64,000 bases of DNA, from NCBI GenBank assembly GCA_029449235.1, contig JANATG010000008.1, positions 1,612,001 through 1,676,000 on the forward strand. The letters are read 5' to 3'. Shown here piece after piece: positions 46,001-59,000 of this stretch (its first letter is position 1; each line of letters begins with the position of its first letter). Both the position numbers and the translations under genes were made by a program. The stretch is from Linnemannia schmuckeri. Lineage: Eukaryota > Mortierellomycota > Mortierellomycetes > Mortierellales > Mortierellaceae. Below the pieces are notes generated by a model. It saw only the letters and a list, made by a program, of their open reading frames with translations. It did not search any database and was not told where the DNA came from.

Positions 46001-48097
46001 ATACTTTTTTGTTTTTGCGCCGTGGCAAAGAAGCGTTAGTAAAACTATACATGGACAGTGTTTTATATGTGCGTGTGCATTTTTGTTTGTGTACCATCAT
46101 CGCCCATCTCATTTCATCTCTCTCTCTCTTTGTTTGTGTTTATTTTTGTGCGTTGCCATAGTAGTAGTAGTACCCTAACCTCCCCATCTCGACTGGCGGC
46201 CAAGAAAAGTGAGTAGGGCAGTTAAAAAGCGAGGGAGCGAACAAGGGAAGGCTAGCCCTTACTCGATTCATGATTTTCCTGCCCACAGAGGCACAAACCT
46301 GACCACAAGGAAATCGGATAAGGTGCGATATGATATCGAACTGCGAACTGAGCACAGAGATTGGTTGCACAAGATGAAAGCAAGAGTTTTTGAGTCCATT
46401 TTTTTTTGCAGCTTGTGCTGGACTTGCTTAGTTGGCTTGAACAAATATAAGAACACATCCACACAGGCACACCACACAACAGTACAAGAGTGAAGGATGA
46501 AGAAAATAGAAATGGAACCCCGTTCTATGCTCCCAAATGAATCATCCTCCTCATTCTTCAACTTCGAGGCGTTCCAGAGGGAAGAGGCGGGAGTTGATCC
46601 AACGGGCATCAATGGATAGGCAATCAAAATAATCAAAAAAAAAAAAAAAAAAAAAATTGCCGAACAAGAGACATGAATAAAAAAATAAAAAAATTATACA
46701 AAGAAAATGGTACCTTTTCTCTCTCGCTCACACCTTAGGTCACCTGGCAGCTGGTGGTGGCAGTTACAAGTGAGAGTCTAGTCATCAACAATCTTCCTTA
46801 CAAATTACTATGTCTCTGTGTTTCTTTGATTTGCATGAGCGGAGCACTTTAGCAGTTTCATGATAGTGTATCTTCTCCTATTATGAACCATCGATTTCAA
46901 TGCTAGACGAAACACATAAGAACATAGACGGAAAAGGCACCTAGGGGATATGGATAAAAAAAACCCCCTAGATCCTAGTTCCTCTTATAATAAACCAACA
47001 GATGCATTAGCGAAATGTGAGAATGGAATAGAAGGCCAGGACCATGGTCAGGGCAAGGCAAGTCCACAGGCACAAAACAAGAACCATTTTCTCCTCTCTC
47101 TTCATTTTCCTTTGTATTGCTTTGTCGGTCTTTGATTTTTTTTTCTCCGTTTTTTTGGATTTCCATGGATACAAACAATTAATTTTTGTGTCCTGAGAGC
47201 CATAGTCCAGCTCTCGACTCTCTCCCTTATGTGCGTCTTTTCTCTGTCTCCAGCTTACATTTCAACCTTGCAAAAAATAGTGCCCTCTGGTGATCGACGA
47301 TTGGTGCAATGCAGGAAGGAATTTGGAGCCAGGTTATGAATGAACATGAGCTGCAAAAGGAGTCATGCTGCTCTTTTTTGCTTTTTTCTTGATCAAGGTT
47401 TTCTTGAACCTAAGATGAAGGATAGAGTGGAGTTGAACATTTGCACAGTCGTGGTCCGTTACTCTTTTCTCTGTCATCACGAAGAGTATGTTCGGATCCA
47501 ACTTCCCTTTTTTCATTCCCCCGTTCTTTTTTCTTTTTTTTTTTTCCGAGAAACGTCAATGATATGACAACAAGGATGGAAACATGAGAAGAAATGTGAA
47601 GAAAAGGGGTGGGATATGGAGAAATGTGCAGTACAGCAATAGTAAACTGATGATGATTCTGTAACCGAGACGTGGGAGGAACTAGGAGGAGCAAAAATCG
47701 ATTTTTTCTCTTTCGTTTGATAGTCGACTATGATAATGATCTGGATTCAAGACGGCAGTTTCATTGACAAGGAAAAGCAACGTGTGCTGAACAAGCGATG
47801 CGAGGCGTTGATGATGGCGAGTAAAAGTACCAGTGTTTGACTTTAAGTATCATTCTCTAACTTGCGATTGAGACTCCCTTTGGCGACTGGCCGCTGTCAA
47901 GATTGTTTGGCAAGAGCGAGTTAGGCTATATTGATTAAGGGTGAACCTTCTTGTAATAGCTACCGCAACTCAAACTTACATCTCATCTTCGGTGACATAT
48001 TCTGATATCTGTAAGACTCGCATGACTGGGAAGTTCTATGAATCATTTTGTTTGATTTTTTTGTTTGCGTGTGTCGGGAGTTGAAAATCCACGTACG

Positions 48098-48129
<32 letters not shown>

Positions 48130-51100
48130 AGGTCCATGGTCATCCTGCATCGCCCACAAAAAAAAAGATAAGGAAAAAAAAAGGGAAGACTGGGCTCATG
48201 CCCACGGATACAACCAAAACAGGCGAGTTTTTATCTGAGCCAATCTCATTTCGAGAAAAAAGAAGGGCAAAAGCAAACAGGGCCAGACAATTCAGACAGG
48301 AGGGCACGGCAAGGCATGACAGGGTGGATCTGTGGAAAAAAAACAAAATCAATAGTGCTTAAACAAAAAGTATGCATGTATGTATCTATGTGATGCGTGT
48401 GCCCAAAAAAAACAAATCGTCAATGACGATGATGGGTAACTTCCCACACTCATCATTCTCCTATTCAAACTCCCGCCTTTCTTCCATGACTCTTCTTCCG
48501 TCAACTCCCCTCTTCCATCTACCATCATCGTTGTTTATTGTCCCTATCCATGTTCTTAGGATCATCGCAGTACCATCAGTTTAGTCAGAGAGTCAATCGG
48601 GATTGTGAGCGTAGCTCTTGTTGTTACGTTTATGATGGGTGCATGTGCAGGAATCTGCTGCCTCGGATACTGGACTAATTAGACTGCATCCGAGGAAGAA
48701 AAAGTAAAAAAGAAACTCATCTTTTCGTCGCTACGTGGGCGTACTCGAACTGGTGATACCTTGTATCCGGAAGAAATCTTCGGAAAACTTTTTGATCTCT
48801 CGTACATACCCACCATCTTTCAAACGCCCCATCCATGAAACCCCCTCCTCACTCCTGCTCGCTCCACAAGCTTGGTCTCTTTGTCTGTCAAACATAAGAA
48901 ATTGCGTAAATGGCTCCCCTCCCCTCTCTGCTCTCCTTAATGATGCAACCGACAATTCATTCCTGATGACTTGATCCAGACTTTATCAATAAAGTCAATC
49001 ACATCAGTCGTTCATCACCCCATCACCAGGTCTTAGGTTGTCAACGGCCCCTTATTTTTGTCCGGAGAAAGATGTAGTGTGTACTGTACAATGGTCCCTT
49101 CTTGCCTAAATTACTTTCACCCCTGGATCCACTTTTGGAGGAGCGGGACGGATGATGACTCTGTTTTTACCCCTTGTCAAACTCTAGAATAAGGGCAGAG
49201 CTGTTTCGTTGCCGAGTTCGACAGTGCTGTTTTGTAGTCGAGTGGACTGGATCGATTTCTCTTTAACTGGATATCGAAATAGCGAACTCTCATTTATGTC
49301 TTTCCACTTTGTTCTCGTCTTCTTGTTCTATGATGATAGTCCCCCATTCTCGATGCCTACGAAACAGGAAGAAGAGGGATCATAAAAAAGAATAGCAAAA
49401 AAAAAAAGAAACTCTCTCAGGTCGTGTGTTCCGTGAGCTGCGAAATGAAAAAAAAAAAAAAAAAAAAAAAAAAAAGAAAACTATGAGAAAATCCAATCGC
49501 CTTTTTTTCAGAACTGTCCTCATGAGCAAGACAACCAGTTTTCGACTTCCGTATTCTTTCTTATAAAAATGTCCAGATTAGAGTACTGATTTTGTTGAAA
49601 AGTGACTGAATCAAGGTACTCCCCTGGGCTTCTTCGACTCACCACCTGTTTATTCTATTTTTTTTTTATTTTGTGGAGGAGTTTGGATTTTTTTAGGCCA
49701 GTGAGCAGAGCCAAGCAGAGCAAGGTTCACACACCCAATGGACTTGCTTGATTGTACCTAGTGGGGTAAGGGAGAAAGAGGATCAAGTAGTTTAGGTCTG
49801 TCAGTTCAGTCAGTTACGACTACTCTTGTTCAATAAATGTATCATTATGGCACCATCACCAGCATGGCTGTCCTCACTGATAAGCTGGACTCATAACAAG
49901 AGCACTTTTATTGTTTTTCTCTGAATATGTGCCACGGATCGTTAAGTTCAGTCTAAAGTAGTTATCGTGTTTGGAATGTGATATCGTGATATATCTTTAT
50001 TTCTGTTTAGAAAAAAGAGAAAACAGAGAGTTGGATCTGCTCTTGACTCGCTGCACAGTTAAAGATTGAAGATGGCATTAGCAGAAAAAAAAAAGTTAAT
50101 AATCGATGAGTGTATGTTGCTGACGAAAGGCGGTACCCTTGAACCCTGAGGAATTATAGAGGCGAGCCCTTGCTCTCTTCTTATTGTTGTTGCGTGCTAA
50201 AGATTTGATTCGGTTACTTTGCCCTGGAACCAATTTCTTATTTTCAAGAGTAAGAAAAGGAACGCCTTTAAGGTAGAACGCAAAGAGTAGTGGGGATGCG
50301 TGAGAGAACACAATTAGTAACCACAGACAAATAAAAACCAGAACCATTTCATGTCTTGTGCTCACTTGAGAAAGAAGAGAAAAGAAAGAAGGAGCTACTC
50401 ATTTTACTTTTTCTCAGGATGAACAAAATGAACCTTTCTACCTTGTCCTCCATGCTGCGCTCCCGCACAACGTTCAGAGAAATATATGTTCTTTTTACAC
50501 AGTTGGGGGTCTTTTTTGATCGCTGGACAATCTATCACAAGCAACTTGGGTTATGTATGTAGTACCCCCGCAACTGCAGCGGCTTTTTTGTGCATAAGGC
50601 GCTTCGCTTGCTGATAACGACAACGACAGGATGAGCGGAGCCGAAAAATATTTTTTTATGATTTCGAGTCCATGGAAAAGAAAATAATCTCGGAGGAGAG
50701 TGACAGAGGCGAAGGAATTGAGGGGTTGAGTGAAGTCCTCGTGGTATGGGGTAGAGAAATGACCCATCGGATTTCCATTTGCAATCAGCGCTAAGTCAAC
50801 GGCAACAATAAAAAAAATATGCAAAATGGATTCAATTGAACGTCAACAATAACTCTTTTTCCAACTCCCTTCTTTCCTACCCCTACCCACCCCCACTAGC
50901 AAAAAACTATCGAGCGCGAATGTCAGTAGAATATATATTTTTTTGCTGGGTGTTGCGGGTGATTGATGTTCAGCGGGAGAAAAAGTATCAGGGGCTGGAC
51001 GAAAAGGACTCGAGCAGACCATTGTAGTTCCTTTGATGCCTGGTCAGATATGAATTGATGATGGAGGATACCATCATCCAATCAAGCTCTTGTCCCACAT

Positions 51101-54100
51101 AGGGACAAAAAAGAAAACATAATCATAAATGTCGAAATGGGACAAAAGAGAAAAACAAGAGAAAAATAGTGCTCTCGACATCTGATTTCTGCCCTTCCCC
51201 AGGCAAAAGAGAGAAGGTAAAAAGGCTCGTGTTGTAGTTGTTTTTGTTGGAGAGCACAATAGAAAAACAAGGAATTACATACAGGTGGCGAGACCATAAG
51301 CGTTATTGAACAAATGTGGGAGGAAAAAAAACAAAACGAAAAATAAAAGCAAAAGATGTTCTTTCATGCAAAGGATAATGCGATAAACGATTGTACTCAA
51401 CTTTCTATCTTTCTTGAGAGCGGGTAGTTCCATTTTGCTGTTTTTATTTTTAAACTCATATCCTCGTCTTCTTGATGTTGGAGATGCATATGCTCTACAC
51501 GACTATAAACCCTTACCTTTCTCTCTCTCTCTCCCTTGTTGTGTAAAACAGGTCCATGCCGGTTGCGATGATGATCTCGATAACGAGGACCACCGAGTAC
51601 TCTCACTTCCACGTCCAATTCCCATTTCCGCATCAGCCGAAGGACGAAAAGAAAAAAGAAATGCGAATAAACAAATTGTGAGCCGCCTCTTGTCGTTTTT
51701 TGTTGTGTGTGTTTTTATCTCTTCCCTGCTTTGCCTTTTTACATTCGCATCCCCTCTTCATGCCTATCTTTTCACTCGCTCATCCTCCCTTAGACACAAT
51801 CTCGCTCTTTTTCTCAAGTTAGGAGAAACATCTCAATTGCTCCATTTAGCATCGTGGGATGAAGATGTACGATATTGAATGGTGCACTTGCTTCATAGTC
51901 TAGGTCAGTCATGCTTCTGTTAAGGTCAAACGAACAGCTTCAGACAGAACAAGAGATCCCGTTTTTTATGGGTGGTCCATTGGGCTGTACCCCACACACG
52001 TACAGACAGGTCAACAACAAAAGAAAGAAGGAGAGATACATCTAGTTCATTCATCCGAGGGAAAATATTGGAAGGAATGCAACAGAAAGAAGCAATTAAA
52101 TAAACAAATAAACAAATAAACAAGAAAATGAAAAAGATGAAAGGAAGGATGAAAAGAGAGGGTCTGGCCGATGGAACGGAAACCTGCATAAACAAAGCAA
52201 AAGGTACATATATACGCGCAAAAGAAACCAGAGCAGACTCATCTTACAACTACAACAGAAATGCATAACAAATAGAAATAAAAAAACGACCAAGAAAGTA
52301 CCTTTTGATGAGGCCGAGATTGTAAAAGAGATCGCGCGCTTTGTTAGCAACTTTTTTTTATCTGTTTTGGTTCGAGTTGTTGTTAGTGTTGTTCTTGTGG
52401 TTTCCCTGTTCACAAACTCCCACAATACATCGGCAACAATCAAGGGGAAGAAAGTACCTCTAATGGTACGGTGTCAGCATCCTTCCTTCTTCTCATCCGA
52501 GCAAAAGGACATGCATCTATTTATTTCTCTTGGTATGACAATCAATTGTTGACCGTTGATCTCTTTGCATTGAAGACCAAGGACACCCTGTATGTGATGA
52601 GAAGTACGCTTAGGCGCATCTGTTTCTTCTGTTACTCCTCCTGTTTGCTGCTTCGGGTGGGAGAAAAAACAAATCTATAAACAAGTCCGAGCGTTTATGG
52701 CCCTCCCGCAAAAAATACCCTACAATCTCGCGGAACGATCAAGAAAATGACAAGTGAAATAACAACAAAAGAAGAAAACCGGGAGAGAGAGTCAATCAAC
52801 GCTTCCACCCACCCACCAACCAACAGCAAATAACCAAAAAAATGCAAGGAGAGAGGATAAGGAAAAGATAATGCAAGTCTCTACAGCGAGCCCAAGAGGA
52901 CAGGGCGTTGTTGAGAGATTATGCGGGGTCTTGTCATGACAAGAAAAATAAAAACAAACAACGACACCACAACACAACAACACAGGATGGTTCATAATGA
53001 GGCCATACTACTCTTCCTCTCATTCAATTGCTCCTAGAGCAATGTCCTGCCAGGGTTAAAGGCCAATAGATCATCGAAAGAAGAAGCAAAAAATGAGCGA
53101 AAAGGGAGACAATTAGAGAAGCAAAACAAAAAACAAGGTAGAGAGAGCGAGCGAGAGATGAAATCAAAAGGGTTGCGATAACCTTGTTGTTCTTTCTTGC
53201 GAGTCCCGGTTGTTTGTTACAATGGTAATATGTTGTTTTACAGCTTGAAAGGAAAGATGAGAGACCTTAAGTTGTCTCTCACCCCCTATCTTTTCGCGTG
53301 GGAGACCTTACTATGGACGATTCGATAATTGGGTCCCTTGGTTGTCTATCATCTTCAAACTTGTAACAAAAGAAAAAAGAAACGAGGAGGAGAGATAAAC
53401 AAATCGAGACGAACGTTTGAATTATTGAGTTGTTATTGTGTGTGCCTTGACTCTCAATAATCCCTCGGCCTCCACCTTTTTTTTTTTTTTTGTTTTTCCT
53501 ATCCATCATCATCATCATCGCCCTTGCCCTTCATGCCATAGCATCTTATCTCTGAGTGAACGACACTGTCGGAGTCTGGGAAGGAAAAAAAAAAGTGAAG
53601 TCGAAGGCAAAAAAAAAAAAAAAAAAATCAAGCAACAGGCAAAAGGCAGGAGGCAAGAAATAAAAAACCGATCCATGGGTTGGTTTGGTCTGGTTTGTTA
53701 AGTCGGTTGGAATGGGTAACTAGTGTTGCTGCTACAGTAGGTCTTCCTGTCCTTCCTGTACCCCTGTCCCCTGTCCATTTGTGCACCCCCTGGTCTAGTT
53801 TTGGCAAGACGAGTGGACAATGACAAAAGACAGGGTTTTATTGATGAAGGAGATATCAGTTTTGATAAAGGAAAGCGCTCCTTGCTGAGTGGTTGGGGGG
53901 AAGTAAGAGAGGAAGTGAGCGAATGGATGTGAGGTTGGATAGCGAGGGTATCGAATCGAAAGTACATGGACGTTTGGAGAGATAAAATTTTTATCTGAAG
54001 AGGACCATATGAAAGAACGAAAGAAAAAAGGAAAGGAATGCGGGTACATAATACACTGAATATAGAGGATTGAATATTGATCTTGGGATTCTTTCTGTTG

Positions 54101-54539
54101 TTTGTGGAGTAATCAATGAAAAAAAAAAGAAGAAAATAAACAAAAGAAAGAAGAAAAAAGAAAAAGAAAGAAAGAAAAAAAAAAAAAAAAAAAAAAAAAA
54201 AACGACGAAATGAAAAAAAAGGAACGTGTGCCAGTCGTATATCCTCTGTTGTCTCTGCTGATTTTTTTTTTTTTGTGTAAAGAGAAACAACAACAGAAAT
54301 GTTATTTTAGTCGATAAAATATATCCATATTTTGATATCAGTATTCTATCCAATTCAATCGGTGCTTGACCAAATAAGGTTTGGTCTTGCAGTGGAGGTG
54401 TTATTTTTGTCTCACTTTTTTTTTATCAGTTCCCCTTGGGTGGTCATCAGCTATTGTATACCTATTCATTCGTTACCCCTGTCCAATGAAATCGCTTCCT
54501 TTTTCTTTGTCTCTTGTCCGAGTCTTTTCCTTTCTCCCG
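43082..54539. other. About 11.5 kb without a reconstructable gene
   Basis: This is the largest gene-free stretch. It holds A/T homopolymers (A22 at 46635-46656, A29 at 48098-48126, A28 at 49448-49475, A28 at 54175-54202) and many frames that are translations of simple sequence. A few short open fragments look more protein-like, at 45060-45280 (-), 46558-46673 (-), 48731-48955 (-), 51552-51677 (+) and 52306-52498 (-). None joins into a gene. I found no tRNA by looking for the B-box, no rRNA and no transposon termini. It may be gene-poor sequence, eroded mobile DNA, or hold RNA genes I cannot see. Confidence 0.45.
51552..51677 (+). other. Splice-bounded open fragment (possible exon)
   Basis: A 126-nt open stretch is framed by a textbook acceptor (CT-rich tract then ACAG) and a GTGAGC donor. 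It reads VHAGCDDDLDNEDHRVLSLP and continues to a basic end. The opposite strand is also open here, reading DVEVRVLGGPRYRDHHRN, and ends in a good donor (GTAAGG) at about 51512. I cannot choose the strand or find partner exons, so this may be chance. Confidence 0.2.
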
Positions 54540-54824
54540 CTTGAAAAATTCTTTTTTTCCTCTTCTCCCTTTTTTGATCCACCCACTCCTCTTCCCTCCC
54601 CACTCTCAAGTCATATAAATAACGATCATTTTCCCCCCCTCCTTCCCTTGCCCTTCAACTCTTCACGCCCTAAAATCTTTTTTACTTTTACTCCTCCCTC
54701 CCTCACGCACTCTTATTGACTCACCTACAACCCATCCATACACACACACATACATTCTTCCACACATTCACTTTCTTCCTCATATCTCTCTCTCTCTCTT
54801 TCAACTACAACAACCACATTCACA
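54540..54824 (+). promoter_or_regulatory. C/T-rich leader of the bHLH gene
   Basis: A pyrimidine-rich stretch including a short TC array (54786-54799) runs to the ATG in the context ACAATG. Same style as the leaders at 9280-9436 and 34985-35284. Confidence 0.45.
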
Positions 54825-55814
54825 ATGACCGCCACAACCGCCACCCCAGCAGCACCACCCACCAAGAACGTCTTCCGCCTCCACGGCGTCAACGTCCTCA
54901 ACAGAAAAAACGTCGACTCGATCTCACGTCTCACCGCCCTCGAGAAGCGTCGTGCAACCCATATCCTCGACGAGCGCCAGCGTCGTGACACCATGAACCA
55001 GCTCCTCGCCGAGCTCGCTAACCTCGTTCGTGAATCTGCTGCTGAAGTCGCTGCAGCACAACAACAACAACAGGAACAGCATCAACAATCACAGCTCAAT
55101 GCAGACGGCACAGAGAAGAAAGCCCCCGTCAAGTCAAACTCGATCACCACCCTCCGCAACGCCATCACCGAGATCCGTCGCCTTCGATCCTGCGCCGGTC
55201 TCGAGACCACCACTCCCCCCTGCGCCGCCTCCCTTGCCGTCATCTCCCCCAACGCCTCCCGCTCCTCTTCCCCTGTCTCTCAAACTTCTTACACCAAGAA
55301 GCAGCAGAAGCAAGAGCAGCAACAGCAGGTTCAGTTGCCTGCCTTGGCTCCCAGCAGTAGCCAGTATTCCACTCCCGCCTCTTCTCCCAAGGCATACGCC
55401 AATCAAGTCCCTCCCATGGCGTCTTACTATCACCACCACCACCAGCTCCAGTCGCCCCCACTCTCGCCCTCGAGCCCAGACTCGCACCAGTACCACCCTT
55501 CTTCGGTCTCCCCCCCCACCATGGCTGTTCACTCTACCCCTGCCCCCCAGTTGCCTTCGCTCTTTGCGAACTACCAGTCTTCAAGCCCATACAGTTACCA
55601 GTCCCAGTCCCAGCAATACAACCAGCAGCCCCAGCAGCAGCACTCCCAGTACTACTCTCAGTACTCTACTCCTTCCAAGTACGAGTCCTATAGCCGGTCG
55701 GCTTCCCCTTCTAGCTCGGGTTACTCCTCCTCTACTGCACCATCGATGATCCTTCCTCAGCCTTACATGCAGCAGCACTCTCAACAGCAGTACTCTGCCT
55801 ACGCTCCCATGTAA
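54825..55814 (+). CDS. bHLH transcription factor with an extended loop
   Basis: A single-exon 329-aa ORF begins at the first ATG after a C/T-rich leader. The basic region and helix 1 read KRRATHILDERQRRDTMNQL, then LAELANLVRES. The His, Glu and Arg at the class B positions (H..ER..R spacing) predict CACGTG-type E-box binding. Helix 2 reads KSNSITTLRNAITEIRRLR. Between the helices is a Gln-rich insert of about 30 residues (EVAAAQQQQQEQHQQSQ onwards), far longer than the usual 5-15 residue loop. The rest is Gln/Ser/Tyr/Pro-rich (repeated SYxSQ, QQQ and HHHH runs) without a leucine zipper, typical of an activation or low-complexity domain. It converges on FANCI with 255 nt between the stops. Target genes are unknown. 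Confidence 0.85.
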   Translation: MTATTATPAAPPTKNVFRLHGVNVLNRKNVDSISRLTALEKRRATHILDERQRRDTMNQLLAELANLVRESAAEVAAAQQQQQEQHQQSQLNADGTEKKAPVKSNSITTLRNAITEIRRLRSCAGLETTTPPCAASLAVISPNASRSSSPVSQTSYTKKQQKQEQQQQVQLPALAPSSSQYSTPASSPKAYANQVPPMASYYHHHHQLQSPPLSPSSPDSHQYHPSSVSPPTMAVHSTPAPQLPSLFANYQSSSPYSYQSQSQQYNQQPQQQHSQYYSQYSTPSKYESYSRSASPSSSGYSSSTAPSMILPQPYMQQHSQQQYSAYAPM

Positions 55815-56069
55815 AGCACCATCATCATCATCATCAACAACAACAAAGGGGTCCCCTTGGGTAGCAACCAAAACAACCACAACCACCAAACAAAACAAAA
55901 ATTGCTCATACCTAGTCGTTTGTTTCCAGAAAACAACCTTCCAACAACTTGTAATAAAACCTGTACCATATTCTCTTCTTTCTCTCATGTTATACACTCA
56001 AAGTCTGCCTTTTGTATTATTGTTTGTTTATTACGTGGCTGAAAGAATGGGATTGTCTTGTATTGCTGT

Positions 56070-59000
56070 TCAAGTGCGACGAGCACGCTTGCGATTGTGG
56101 AGGGCCTCTTCTTCCTCGTCGTCTTGCTCTTCTTCTCCTTCATCTTCTTCCTGAGCCTAGAGATAAAAAAAATAAAGGACAACAGAAAAGGGAAATGTTC
56201 AGCTGACAGATATCGTATGCCCATTTTCGGTTGGCACAAAGTATACAATACAATACATACGCACAACAACAATAAGATAAAATATCATGCATCCAACAAC
56301 TAGAACAGAGATACATACCAAACCGTCGTCATCATCCACCTCCATATCGACATCTCCCCCTTCTCCCTCGTGCTGACGCCTCTGTTGCTGCAGCTGCTGT
56401 ATTTGCTCTCGCTCTCGCTCCTGCTCCTGTTGCTGCAGCTGCTGAAGTTGTCGCTCTTCGTCGTATTGGTCCTCCAAACCCAGGTCTCCGAGCCGCTGAA
56501 TCTGGATCCGGAAATCTCGGGCAGTACTGCGTCGCATAAACTGCGTCAGATGCACCTTGGACTTTTTGCTGAGCTGAATTACAAACCGCTCGTACTGCTC
56601 CACTCCGTAAACCAACGTCGGAATCAACTTGGACTCGCGCAGAATCTTGGCCTTTTGCCGGGACTTTGCTCCTCCTCCTCCACTTCCACTACCTCGACCA
56701 GCCGATGCACCGACTCCTCCTAGATTGTTCTTGGGAACGCCGCCCTCATCATCATCCATAAGATCTTTGCTCTTGTCATTGCCTTTAGCACCACCTCCTT
56801 TTTTGCCTTTCTTGCCATTAGCTTGACGCTCGTGATCTCTGTTCCTTCGCTCCTCGTCCAACATCTGGAAATAACTCAAGAACGTGTACAAATGGACAGA
56901 GAGCTCCATTCCAGCAACTTGTGTGACACGAAGGAAACCATGTGGCAGTTGAATTACCCCCGCACTGGCCTTGCTCTGTCCTCCTTTGCTCTTCAGTTTT
57001 GAAGAGGAAAGGGATAGCCCTGGTCCAGATGATGACACCGCAGGGAACAAGTTCAAAGACGACACCATCGCTGGCTTCAGGTAGTGCTTGGTCAGGGCCG
57101 TCAGGACCTTGTAGCATCGCTGCAGAACCCGAATCAAGTGCTCCGAGGTTGCCTGATTGATACATGATTGTGAGATACGAACCAGGACCCAGAGACAAGC
57201 TTCGACTCGCCAGCATATCTCACCCTCAAACTCCTGGAAGGGCCTCTTGCCCATCGTAACCTTGCATTCTCCAGGCAGGCACAATCTATGAACCTCAGAG
57301 TGCGGTGATGGTGACTCGTGGAGCTGTGCGTGGCTGCCGTTTGTTGACTGCTTTGGGCATGGACGGTTAGAGCCTATAAATTGGAGTTATTCATAGAGAG
57401 ATTGATAATCTTGGGTCAGCCAAGAGGGAGCGAGGGTGGAGGGAAAGGGGAAAGGGGAATGAATCTAACGGCTCATGAGAAGGCTCATATCGACCTGCAG
57501 TTTGTCACTGATAAAGAAGGCCATGGAATTAATTCAATCCGCACGGTGAACTATCCACTCATTCTTCAATACAATAATAACTAACAGGCATGATGCACAG
57601 TAAAGAATAGCCCAACTCCGTGTGCAAACAAAGCGATTTTTTTTCTTTTCTCTGTACAACAACGCTTGTTTTCTTGCCCGTGCTCTTGCCATTTGTCCTC
57701 ATAAGCATCCAATAATAATGCCCTCCCACAGATACAGACACAAACTCAGTAGGTCCGCAACGTCCGCCTTCTCTCTCTTCTCTGTCATCTTGGCCATGAT
57801 AAGAAAAAAGGCAATGCCCACATGTACAAAAGCACTCGTAAAACTAAAATTGTCAACCCAAGCAGCAATCTTCAACCAACCAGCCCCTTTAGCCATTGAT
57901 ATAAGGCCGCTGGTGTGTATGAATAGTCCATGGTAATTGAAAAAATGCAATTATGCCAATAAATAGAACAAGAAAAGACGCAATCGAGAGAAAAATCCAG
58001 TAGGTCAAGATCTTATCAACTTGATCTAATATTCCACGGTCCAAAAATAATAATCTCCGCAACCCAATTTCGCCAATAGAACTCCTCTTAGCTCCTTTTT
58101 CTCATTTTTACCTCTTTTGGCCTCTTATCACTATTGTATTTCAACTGTTCACCCATTTTCCACCTTGGCTCCCCGAACTCACCGATGCTCTGTGGAGTGT
58201 CGGGTCCTAATGGGCGATAAAGGCCTACCAAAGCCCCGGTTCTGGCTCCGACGCCGATTACACCCCTTTGATAAACCCTCTTGTCCTCTTGCCTTACTCT
58301 GCCCCGAGCACGTTTTTTGGGGAGAAAGGACTGACGAGGTGGAGAGCACACAGATAAAGGTCGGGGTTGAAATTGGTCAAAAAGACAAAGGGCCATGGGC
58401 ATAATATAATAAAGTGAGGGATAAATGCTTACCTGCTTGAGCCAATCCACAGAATCGGAGTTTACCTAAGGCCCATTCAAGGCCTTCGAGCGAACGCTCG
58501 ACTTGCTGCAGCAGGACATCCGTGACAACACCGGACGTCCGTATAGTCACGACCGAAAACCGAGCCTCAACTCCAATCTCCTTTTTCAGGTTGAACAGCT
58601 GCATGATGTCCTCCTCTACACCTTCTCCTTGTGGGATGTCGTCCGGTAAATCTCGGAGACTGGGCAAATTGGGACCGCCATGGTTCATGCCGTAGGTGAG
58701 CAAGATATCTGCTGCCAGGCGCAACCGTGTAGCAGTTTCGGGACATCGTGCAACAACGGACGATGCCGTAACCCTGCCAAAGCCAAGAGAGACAGGTCCT
58801 ATCGAGGGCTTGGAGTTGAAGCCTGAATCGGTTTGAGTGCCATCCACCGCCAACAAGTCCGCATTCGCTTGAGGGGTCACGCACTCTTGCTCTAACTGTA
58901 GCATCATTGACAACAATGCCTTCGTCAGCGTCGTATCGTCTACTGCTTGATCCCTGCACAGCTTTACCAACCAATGGACCAACAGGTCCAATTGACTTGG

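Noticed and set aside
48731..48955. Open frames on both strands around 48.7-49.0 kb
   Set aside because: Both strands look equally plausible, with no family motif and no exon chain.
57699..57950. 83-aa hydrophobic frame on -
   Set aside because: It lies in a FANCI intron, begins at TTG, and no motif is seen. A + strand frame overlaps it equally well.
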